Source: Gnetum montanum (taxonomy: Eukaryota; Streptophyta; Gnetopsida; Gnetales; Gnetaceae). From it: a stretch of DNA of 64,000 nt. The notes under the pieces are model-generated. The model ran no database searches, was not told the DNA's origin, and saw only the letters and a list, made by a program, of their open reading frames with translations. The translations under genes and the position numbers were made by a program. The stretch lies in contig MNCI01035869.1 of the NCBI GenBank assembly GCA_015680685.1, positions 189,937 through 253,936 on the forward strand, in the 5' to 3' direction. The number at the start of each line of letters is the position of its first letter. Position 1 is the first letter of the stretch. This document shows, piece after piece, positions 11,534 through 21,640 of the stretch.

Positions 11534-12471
11534 TGATGAGTGGTGAGATACCCCTACACTCAACCATACGAATATGAGCATAGCACACGCGATTCGGTCA
11601 AACTCCATAGACTAAGTGCCTATATGCCTCATGGAACACTTAGGGTTAATCATTCATTGTCTTCCCAAACTTACTTGTAGTTGTGACGGTGTATGGTTAA
11701 GTAAGTCTGAAGTATATGATTTTTATGGTCTTTTATGTTTTATGTCTCCTATGCTATCAAGGTGAAGGGTTGAGAAACTAATTAGTAACTCTAACTAATG
11801 AACTAAGTCTAAATTACCTGGCGTCAGCATCCGTTCCCACTTACCGTACATACCCTGAACTAATGCAACCGTGGCTACCTAACACTAATCATTGCTGGGA
11901 TCACCATGCATAACGCACGTGCTTGAAGTGGTCATTCTAAGGCACTTAACTAGGAGGAAAGGGTTGAGAGAATCTAATCTAGCCTAAGTGCGATGAGCAT
12001 CCATTCCTTGATTATCCATACACATCCTTAAATGCTCGTAATCAAGTTGTACTCATTCCACATTACTAGGAGATAAGGGTAAGAGAGAGAAAATAGTAAA
12101 TAACATTAAATAAAATCCTATTCCATGCACTGCAAGGTTTATCCAAGAAGTTCATCTTTATCGCCGTACACAACTTGTGTTTAGGTACAATGTTGCTCAA
12201 ATAAAGATCCGTTCACTTTAGGACTCCTACTGCGGGCACATGGAAAATATTCTATCTCTGGAGTGATCAATCTACTAGAGTTTCCCTACTATCTAGCCTA
12301 GGATGAGGAAACAAGGGAGAGTTGCCTCTTATTTATAGATATGATGGCACACCGTGATATTGTGTACAAGATATCGTAGGGGACGATGTGATATCGCATG
12401 GGATGCGATATCACGGTGGCCACGATATCACGTACGCGATATCGTGGCCCATGCGATATTGCATCTCATCA
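11534..12471 (-). repeat. 5' LTR of element A
   Basis: 938 bp, TGATGAG...CTCATCA, followed by the CTAAG target duplication. On the minus strand, U3 begins at 12,471, passes through a GATATC palindrome block (12,354-12,461) and reaches a TATA box CTATAAATAAGAG at complement 12,326-12,338. The remainder (R/U5) carries the ACCAAG-type and GTCGTACTCAT-type strings shared with the LTRs at 46.9 and 51.4 kb. It is the complete partner of the shortened LTR at 2,089. Confidence 0.92.
12354..12461. repeat. GATATC palindrome array in U3
   Basis: Seven GATATC or one-step derivatives in about 108 bp, most set in longer palindromes of the type CGCGATATCGCG, spaced about 12-25 bp apart. It sits between the LTR tip and the TATA box. 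Equivalent blocks lie at 47,846-47,937 and 52,268-52,342. Confidence 0.9.
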
Positions 12472-12476
12472 CTAAG

Positions 12477-12600
12477 ATTGATAACTTTCTAAACATCATC
12501 ATAAGGTCTACTTAGGCTCAAAGGTAAGCTAAATTATGCCTAGTTATCCATACTCCAGTCATACACATCAACAAAAAGCACATTAAGTGGCACCTATGTC
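12477..12600 (-). pseudogene. Upstream continuation of the split gypsy RT leader
   Basis: Across the element A insertion, the minus-strand frame continues: INLSYLDLEPRTMFDYVAS is formed by joining 12,47x to 2,083 once one CTAAG copy is removed. Further upstream a VPLNVLFVDVYDWSMDN-like stretch is readable to about 12,600 and then fades. This is the protease-RT linker of the element at 0.5-2.1 kb. Confidence 0.65.
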
Positions 12601-12859
12601 ATAACATTGTTAAATAATGTAAAATATTGCAAAGATAGAGAAAAATAAGGTTAAGGTAAAAACATAGTAAAACAAGACCAAACAAGATGAAGTAGGGTAG
12701 TATATAGTTAAGTATGATCATATGTTGCTAGTTTAGGCCTTAGTAGGCTATGGTGGAAGGCCTATTTGACTGGCATGGTCATTGTAGTGCTTGTAGTGGT
12801 CTCTGGGGTTAAGAATTACAATCCTAAACTAAGTTTCACTTGCTTAAACCCTTCATACA

Positions 12860-14230
12860 CTAGGTCAATATGCTAGATAGCATAGGGAACTGGCATGCTA
12901 GCACATGAGATTAAGATATGTGGTTTCTACATGATCTATAATAAGGTTTGGGCATTCCTAGTTTTCCATGAGAGCTTTTGAATCCTATAGAAGAGTTGGG
13001 AACTACAAATGGTCATTTTGAGCTCATTTTGAATTAGAAAAAAGGTTGTTTATGAATTTTACACTAGCTTATTTGTTGGTAGATGTATTTCACTTGAGGC
13101 CTTAGCATATATCTTGCAAACTCTAATTTAAGAAAGCTATTTGACCAATTTTTAGGTGTTGTGGTCCTTGGATGTCAATGTAGTGATTTAGGAAAGGAGA
13201 TAAGTTGATTTTGATGTTGATTTTAGTTGGTAAAGATATCACAAGCTTTCACACCCCAACTTATACATTGGCCAACATATAAAGCTTAGACCCTAGCATA
13301 TTTAAGCTAAAGAATTGATTCATGGAATTGTTAAGTTTGGTATTTTGAATATATTAAACTTCCAAGGCAACATGTAGGTAATAGGGTCAAAAATGACTTT
13401 TTCCAAGTTAAAATGAGTTAACTAAGGCTTATTTTATAGTTTATAGGCTAGCCTATATGCTGGCTAGCATATAAAGCTCGATGCCTCAATATAGAAGGGT
13501 TAAGATGTGACTTTTCCATGCTTAAACAAGATCAAATTATAGTTGCATTCTAGTTCAAGGGTTCCAAGCTTCCACATTTGAATTTTGAGCAATCTAGGAT
13601 GTTAAAAGTTTGCATAAACTCTCAACCAATGTTTTTATATGTTGGCCAACATATAAACCCTAGATGCTTAATGTATAAACTAAGTTTTTGTAGTTTGTAA
13701 AGTCATTTGACTTAGCTTCTTGGTCCCTAAAATCATTGGTGTCTATGGCTAGGGCTTGGTGACTAGTATGATGTATTTCAAGGCCATCTAAACTAGGATA
13801 AGGCTTGTTCTTTGCTTTTATGTTGGCCTATACACTAGCCAACATATAAACCCTAAATCCCCAGCATAAAAGGTTAAGAGTTGAGCTTGTGATGTCATTT
13901 TGACCACTGTCTCTAGCCCTCAAACATGTGCCTAGGGTTTCATGGTAGGATAAGGATTTCTGGGTAGCATGGGAGGATACAGAAGAATTTTTTGGCAATT
14001 TTTATGCTCCGTATATGCTAGCCTGCATATAGGCTCTACATCTCTAGCATATTAGATAGGAATTGACTAGTCTTGATCATTTTTGGCTTGCCTTTTTGAG
14101 TTTTATGGTAATTGATGATTTCAACTAGGGTTTAGGGATGGGGTTGTCAATTTAGAAGGTCACCTAATGTTTAATTTGGGCATTTTAATCTTACCACCCA
14201 TCCCAATATGCTAGCCATCATATTGGCCTT
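12860..14230. repeat. Tandem array, about 190-bp period with palindromic core
   Basis: Eight diverged units can be placed from a recurrent core resembling TATGTTGGCCAACATATAAA, starting near 12,866, 13,061, 13,261, 13,446, 13,635, 13,817, 14,011 and 14,205, a spacing of 182-200 bp. Each core is an inverted repeat, and a second shared string similar to CCCTAGCATATAA follows 10-25 bp later. The intervening sequence is much more diverged. I see no coding capacity. It lies 2.3 kb upstream of the plus-strand coding remnant at 16.6 kb. Confidence 0.75.
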
Positions 14231-16575
14231 ATCTACTTAGCATAGAAACTCTTGAGTAATTTTTCTTAGCCATTTTGAGTTATCTCTTGGCACCTACAAA
14301 TTTCTTTGAAATAGTGCCTAAGGTTATACTGTGGCATGGAGCTTTATTAATCACCATGAATCAAATATGAATTGCTAGAGTTTTACTTTACCAATGGTTG
14401 AATCCTGTAGCTTGTTTCACTTCTTGCATGTCTTACTAGGCATAATTTCCCAACATAAAGATGTATTGATGTTTTAAATCCCAATGTATTGGGGTTTTTT
14501 ATATTTGAATTTATTAGCGCCCTATGGGGCCCACCTAGAAAAAGAGGTTGTTCAAGTGAAAATGTCAAGCAAGCCTAACATAATTAGGTCTTTCCTCTTA
14601 TGAACATTGAGTTCAATGGAGATGATGTGGGCATTTGAAGGGCATTGGCTTTTAATTTCAACACGAGTATTGGGGAGGTTCAAGCATTAATCCTTTTATG
14701 CATGCAATTTTTCCAAGCTTGGTTTCTTATAGAGGTAACACTTGATAGCAAGGCTTGATTGATCTAGGCTTTAAGATCTAGCATTGAAGAGTGCATTTCA
14801 CCCTTCACCCATCCCAAAGGCAATGCAATTGTAGAAGAAGTAAGGATTTTGCTCTTATTTTGCAAAATGTTGAAGAGAAGGGTATCATCCATTAACAATC
14901 CCACATTGGAGGATGTAAACAAGGCTACAAAGATCATCTCCTAGCTTCCCAATCCTTCTATCAGCAAGGGCCCTTCAACCATGATGGTCAAGTACCCGCA
15001 TTCTCCCTATTCTTATGAATTTTCAATGAAATGCAAGGGTATTTTCTATAGCCTAGGCTTGCTCATGCAGAAATTTGTGGTTTTACTTATGTTGAATGTT
15101 GGCTTTAGGCACTATGGTCTCATCCAAATTGAAATTTTGGCTTTAAGGATCTTTTCTATGAAATTTTGAATTTTTTCAAGTCCATTCTATGCGTTTTGGC
15201 CCTAATTTTACCAAACAATAGTCAAAGCTTGCATTTTTTTGTAAGGTTATGGTGTGTCATTTGTAATTTTGAATTATTATTTTTCTTGTAGCCCAATGCA
15301 TAGCATTTTCTTTGTTTTTCCATGGTTTTTCCTCCAAAAAATTGACAATGTTGTCCTACCTAAGTAATTTTTTTAATAGTGTCCCATCTCCTTGGGGGTT
15401 GTCAAGGTAGTGTCGAGGGGCTTTGCAAAATATTTGGAGTTTGTTGAATTTTTTCTGTAATTTCTCCAAAGGTTTTACTATAGCTGTTTCACTGTAAATT
15501 GGGTTTTTTTCAAAAAAAAAAATAAAAATTTATGTTATTGATGTAGTGATGTTATGGAATTTAGGTTGATTTAAGATTATTTTTAATGTTTATAGTTGGA
15601 AAAAGTTTCTTATAATTTTTTGTGAACTTTTCTGGCCATTTGAAGTACCCTATTTAGTTGTAGCTTCAATTCCTGGGTTTACAAGCTTTCTAACTTGCAT
15701 TGGCAACGTTGATCATTTTTTGGTGTTCTTGGGCTATGCCCAGGACCTCTAGAGGTCATTGAAATGATGTAGAGGAGTCTTAAATAAAATTTTAACTTTT
15801 TAAAATTTTTCTCTAGCTTTCCTAGAGGTTTTGCTATAACTGTTTAACTATAAACTAGTTTTTCTAGCAAAAATTTCACTAAATTTGAGTTAAAATTTTA
15901 ATTTTTTTATAGTTTTTGGAGCATTGTTAGAGCATTTTTTAATTCATTACAAGATTTTTTCCATTTTTTAGAACTTGAAATAAATTTTTTTGAATTTTTA
16001 TGCATTTTTTTAGCTATGGGATTACCTTCATTAGTTTTTTAGGCTATTAGTTTTGGCTCTTTTATCTATGTTGATAATGTTGGACATTGAAAATCATCTT
16101 TTGAAGGCTGTCAAAATTTTTATAACTACTCTAGCTATTTTGTAATACTATTTTAGGTTGTTAGGAAACTTATGGGATGTTTTGGGATGTCGATTTTTGT
16201 TTTGAATGGCAATGTATAGGCTTGAAAAGTTGTGCTTTTTGCCACTATTCTTCCTATCTCCTCTCTCATTCCTAGCATATAAGCTAAGATTAGTTTTATT
16301 GTCATATTCTTTTTTATTTACAAGGTTTTAAAATTGCATAATTTTGTTTATTAACTTGATTGATACTTGGTTTTATGAAGATGCAAACACACTCACTTTT
16401 GGTTTTTGTTATGGTCAAAACTAATACATTTAATTATTTTGTGTATATTTATGTAATTTTTGTGTAGTAATGTTGGCATTACACTTGTCATTTTGGATTT
16501 AGTATTTGTTTATTGTTATTTTATTTTTTAATAGTTGTATTGTTGATTGTGTAGGGCATCTTTGAAGCCTATCTT
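14231..16575. other. AT-rich region, weak 345-bp repeat
   Basis: No recognisable gene. Near 15,460, 15,820 and possibly 16,110 there are related strings of the type AGGTTTTACTATAGCTGTTT and AGGTTTTGCTATAACTGTTT, each preceded by a GAGGGG / GAGGAGTCTT-like block. This suggests two or three very diverged copies of a unit of about 345-360 bp. Confidence 0.35.
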
Positions 16576-16579
16576 CATA

Positions 16580-19500
16580 GTTATAAAACTAGTTGGCATA
16601 TTGTGTTCCATGGGTGTGCCTACACAAAATAGTTTGCATTCCAAAATGGTTTTCAATCGTGGCTCCTTGGTTTAGGCCTAGGGTCAAAGAGTTTTTAGCA
16701 TATTTGCTTAAGAACTTTAGTGTGATCATGTGGTTAGACTTAGTCACGGATACTACAACCATTATAGTAGAGGCACTTGTATTAGGATCTGCTAGTTGTA
16801 TTACCAAGTTCATGGTGGATGATCTCAGCACTCGAGTAGAGGGTGACCATCATAATGATTCATACACATTGTGGATGCACAAGTTATTCTAGATTTGGGA
16901 AATGCCTAATTTCATTTGGTGTAATGCCAACAACATCTTAATGGAAGGCCATTGGATCAATAGTTTATTTCAAAGTCCTCCTGGCACCTTCTACCTTTTG
17001 CAAGTGTAAGCTCCATCCTAATTTTTCATTTTGTTTCTATTTTCATTAGGCTATTGGCTCTAGTGGTTTTTGTGTTCACATGTTGCAGGTATAGGGTACA
17101 TGATGAAGGATTTATTAGAAGTGACGAAGTCTTATCCATGGCACATACTACCTTGGAAGTTTTTGTACAAGGCCTAGTTGTGAGATTTGTGATGTTACAA
17201 CAACTAAAGGATGATTTTAGTAGGTATACCTTATGGTTTTCCCAAGTCTACTACAATTTTTTGACCATTAGAATTGCTCATACATGGTGGGGTCTTCCAA
17301 GACTAGGCATACATGGACCTATGATTTCTAAGACCCCTACATTGCCTAAGCCAAGTAAGTAATTTTTTCCTGTAATTTTCATTTATTAATGTTAATGTTT
17401 CCTTGTTGTTTTTCTTTTTTGTTACTTTGGATTTAATTAGTTAATTAGTTTCAACTGTGTGGTTATAAATTTAATTTTAATTTATTTTTTTTATCATTTT
17501 AAGGTTTGTATGATCTACCAATGCTAAAGGCTAATGGGCTACTCACATTGGGTTGTAGGTCTTGCGCTTAAATCTACCATTATTGTGATCTCCTTAGGAC
17601 ATGTGGAAGAGAAGATCGTTCTCAAGTGGGGTGAAGTAGACTCAATAAATGATTGGTTGAAAAGCAAAGCACCTAGGGAGATCTAGCAAAGAATCATCAA
17701 TGTAGGTTTTCATAATTTGTTCATGCTTCCTAGCTGTCAATGCCTACCATAGAGATGGTGAGCATAATTGACTTCTTTGACAAATGAGTTAAAATTTTCA
17801 TCTCTCATATTCATGGTATGCCTATTACCTTAAGCATCAATGAACCTACATTTAGCGATCTCTTTAGTGTACCTTGTGATGGTATCAAGGATTCCACAAG
17901 AGAAGTGGCTTAATTCTCATGTTCGGTGCAAGGTCATAAAGGCCAATGAGCTATATCCTCTATTCCATTCTAGAGAATTTCCCTTGTTGTTGCAAAATAA
18001 GATCATTGGTATTGGGCAAGCATGAACCATGAAGAAGGTCCTCACCAATGACAATAGGTTAAACTAGGATGCATTCTTGGTCTCTAGGCTTTGGGATGAG
18101 ATTTGAAAATTCTACAATAATCACAATATGATGTGTTGTATGCACTTTGCATTCTTCATTGCATATCTAAGAAGGTTTGTGGAATTCTTGATGGTCAAGA
18201 AGGATGGGAAGTGGTTGAGTTATGATCCATCCCAATTTTCCAAGCCTTGGGTCAAACACATTATTCTAGTGATGTAGGTCCAAGATCCACTAGTTGAAGA
18301 TGTGGGAGAATCATTGTTAGTTGCCACTAAGAAATTTAGTGGTGCATATTGTTCTTTCCCTAATAGCATGGGGAATGAACCTCATATTATCCATGGAAAT
18401 TCCAAGATATCTATAGAGGCACATCTGGAATTTGACGACACATCTAAGGCAAAGTTGAAAAGGCCACGAGTTGAGGAAACAATTCCTATTGTTAAATGGC
18501 CATCAAGCAAGAAGATATCCCTTAGGTCTGGCAAGGCACATCATATTATTTTAGGTATGTATATATGCATTTTTTTGTTCCTTATGTCATTCGGTATATT
18601 GTTTATATTTTTCATGTTGTTATATATTTATGTTATTTTTCACACAAAATTTGCAAACTTGTCCTATGTTTTGTCTTTGCAGTTTTTGTAGGAAAGAAAC
18701 AAGAATTGGCAACCTAGGTTGTAGAAAATGCAAAGCAAAGATGCCAAGAAGCGAAAACACTAAGACAATAGGAGGAAGATGAGAGAGTATCTAATTAGTC
18801 ATTGGATTCCCTAGATGTTTGTGTGTGAAGATTTATCATTTAATGACGAACCTCCTTTTGACATCCCACATGATCTTCCAAGTACTTATTCATTTTAGTT
18901 TATAGTTTTATGTCAAATTTTTTTTCTATTAATTTTTTAATTATATTGATGGTTATACTTATTGCAATGCTTGAGCCTCTTCCAGAAGCATCCACCTCTA
19001 CGTTTTTTTTATCATTTATGCATTTTTATATTTCATTTTATATTTTTATGGATTTTCACATTTTACGTCTACATGGTTCTAGTGATTTAAACTATTTTTT
19101 ATTACTTTTGCTTCTTATTTTTATGGTGTGTATTCATATTTTTAATCATTGTGGTTATTGTAGTGCCAAAGGTTAGATGGGATCTTAAGCATGACAGTGA
19201 ACTTGATGAGTTGTCTACATTGCCAACCAATGTGGAAAATGTTCCATGAAGGCTATATGAGGGGGCCACTAGGTATTCCCTCTCATGTGCTAGAACTTCT
19301 TTAGAATGCCAACACTCCAATGAATTCCTATGGGAGAGGGTTGTGACTTAAAATTAGCAACCTTGGAGATTGTAAGGAGTTTATAGAGGCTCATGTAGCT
19401 AATAAAGACTCCTTGCAAACTAAGGAAATTGAGTGGTTGTGCTACTAGGGTGCCATCTAGAGCAACCTTGCTCTAGAAAGGAGCAACATTGAAAAGGACA

Positions 19501-20170
19501 TGCAAATAGAGTTATTGGTACGTAATACTAAAGAATAGAGGGATTACTTTGCTTGGGTTCTTGAGTGGGTCAATAAGTGATAGTACAAAGTAGAGAAAGA
19601 AAGAAATCTCAAGTGGCTACATGAGGAGGTCATAAGCAGTTAGAAGCTCAAAATGTTTATGAAGGAAATAAATGTAGAAGACATTTTTAAGTTGTTCAAG
19701 GAATCCTTGGTAGTGTTTGATTCTCTAGCTCTTTAGATCACTACTACTTTTGAAGAGGCTACTTCTACCTCCCCTTCTTAAGAGCCTCTTAAGTGGATAG
19801 ATGTTAAAAGGAGGAACATCTTAATAGGTGTAGATCTTGGATAAATATACTAGGCCAATATGAGTAAAGAGAAAATTCTTCATAGGTTGAAGACTGATCT
19901 TCAAAACTTTTCCCCAGAAGACATTGCTTCAAAATCTCCAAAGGTTTATTTTAGAGTTTTTATTTAAACATTTTTTTCATGTTATACTTCATGGTGTTTT
20001 TTTAGTTTACATTTTTGTTTTGGTTTTGTTTTTTATGGTCATGTTTTGGCCATAATGGCTACTAATAAAATTAATTAATTATTTTTTAATGTTTTTTTTG
20101 GTTGTGTGTAGGCTTTCAGGTGATGGCAATAGTACTAGTGATCATGTTGGTGATGATCTTCCTCCTCCTC
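16580..20170 (+). pseudogene. Unrecognised multi-exon coding remnant
   Basis: Plus-strand exons with readable introns. Exon 1, about 16,593-16,998 (VKEFLAYLLKNFSVIMWLDL ... SPPGTFYLLQ), ends at a GTAAGC donor; the acceptor TTGCAG is at about 17,089. Exon 2 (YRVHDEGFIRSDEVLSMAHT ... WWGLPRLGIHGP) ends at GTAAGT near 17,355. Exon 3 starts after TTTTAAG near 17,503 (YDLPMLKANGLL) and runs, with stops, through HGMPITLSINEPTFSDLFSV, WVKHIILVM and EETIPIVKWPSSKKISLRSG to a GTATGT donor at about 18,556 (acceptor TTTGCAG near 18,681). Further possible exons follow near 19,170-19,945 and 20,110-20,170. Stops are mostly TAG or TGA where Trp or Gln would fit. I do not recognise the family; a transposon-encoded protein or a captured host gene are both possible. 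Confidence 0.5.
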
Positions 20171-20830
20171 TAGTTTTGCCTTAGGCATACTAGTCTTGTT
20201 ACATTTTTTGTTATCTCAATTGTAGTTTTAGTGTTATTTATTTTTTGCTATTATAGCTGTCGGGGACTATGTATTATTTTGTTATTATTTATTTTTATTA
20301 TTTTTATCACAAAGTGTGATTATGGCTATTGGCATGCATACTTTGGCTATAAAATTTTAAATTTACATATATTTCTTTTATTATTTTTATTTTTATGTAT
20401 TTTATGTTCTTAGTATTACAGAAGGCTATGTGTTTAAACTAGAAAGCCATAAAGAAAAATTTACAGTAAAATTTAAACATAAAGTAGTGAAATGATAAAA
20501 GTGTAAAATACAATGTAACAGGCTACAATGTGGTAGGAGAAAAGGCTACTATTGTGTTACTAGTTTAAGCCCTTGGCAAGACATTAGTGATTTTTTATGG
20601 GTTTTGTGGCTTAAAATGCTTTTATAGATTTTTATGTTTTAAGTTTTTATGGTTTTTCTTAAAGGACAACATAAAAGAAAAATGATGAATGAGCGTAAAT
20701 CATAAATCTCATGCAAACATGTTAGTGAATGACTAAGTAGTTACAATAAGATTAAAATGAGGTGAAGCATGGTGAAAAAAAATAGTACATGCAAACAAAA
20801 GATTAAGACTAGGCTACAAAATAAAAAAGA
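20171..20830. other. AT-rich spacer, right edge of inserted block
   Basis: Low-complexity AT-rich sequence with no gene that I recognise. It separates the 3' end of the plus-strand coding remnant from the minus-strand protease. One junction of the block that appears to interrupt a Tat-like element should lie near 20,830-20,890, but I cannot fix it. Confidence 0.35.
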
Positions 20831-20849
20831 AATGGCTATGTAGTATTAA

Positions 20850-21640
20850 CATAGGGTTAACCAAGTAGAAGATGTGTTCAATCATGCAACTATTTTCTAA
20901 TCTTTGAAAGATTAGGAAAAGCATATGGCCTCCATTACACAACCTTGTACTTCCTGTTTAACTCACTAATAACGTTGAATGGGAGCTCTTCCCATGTTTC
21001 ATTCATGGCTTGGTTATTTTCAGTCTTGGCTTGGTTTACTTTGTTGGACATCTCTACTTTTCTCTTGATAGTTGGAATTTCTTCTTGAAATTCCACTTTG
21101 GACCCTTATTCCATGTCCATGTTATTGACTGATAAAGGAATTGCACTATTGCCATGTATGGTTATTTCACCTTCTTCGTAAGGCAGATGAATTTCTTAAT
21201 GGATGGAGTAGGAAACTACTTGTAGTTAAGCTAACCAAGGCCTTCCTAGGATTAGATTGAATCCTAGTATCTCTTCCACCATTAATAAATTGGTAGATGT
21301 GGATAATTTTTCTCCTAATATTAAGTCTAAAGAGATAGAACCCTTGATCCGTGATCCATTAAAGGACTTTAGAGTAGAAGTGCGAGTGCTTTACATATGT
21401 AATACCAGGCCTAGATGCTCAATAATGGTAAAAGATATAATGTTGGTTGCTGCTCCATCATTAAAATGTGCCCTATGTATTTTATATTACCCAAACCTTC
21501 TGGTTATAAAGAGAGGGGTCCTTGTTATCTCACCATCCTATGGATTGGTGTTTATCTCGATGTCACAAAACACCAAGGTAATTGACTTTGTTTCTTCCCT
21601 AGGAGAAGATGGCACCATTTCGACATGAATGGATTTTTCA
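20850..21640 (-). pseudogene. Retropepsin of a Tat-like gypsy element
   Basis: Minus strand. The reading gives HRAHFNDGAATNIISFTIIE near 21,470-21,410. The motif is of DDGAATN type with the first Asp changed to Asn (AAT), so the catalytic residue is probably lost. TLKSFNGSRIKGSISLDLIL, STSTNLLMVEEILGF and NLILGRPWLA near 21,240 follow, then an acidic/hydrophilic tail (LPYEEGEITIHGNSAIPLSV) and ELNRKYKVV near 20,940. Several stops occur. No RT follows on the left. Together with the gag to its right, this is the 5' half of an element, possibly the same one whose RT lies at 0.5-2.1 and 12.5 kb. Confidence 0.75.

Noticed and set aside
12354-12461. GATATC array as a possible CRISPR-like or integrase-site array
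   Set aside because: Short palindromes without unique equal-length spacers, inside LTR U3 regions of a plant retroelement.
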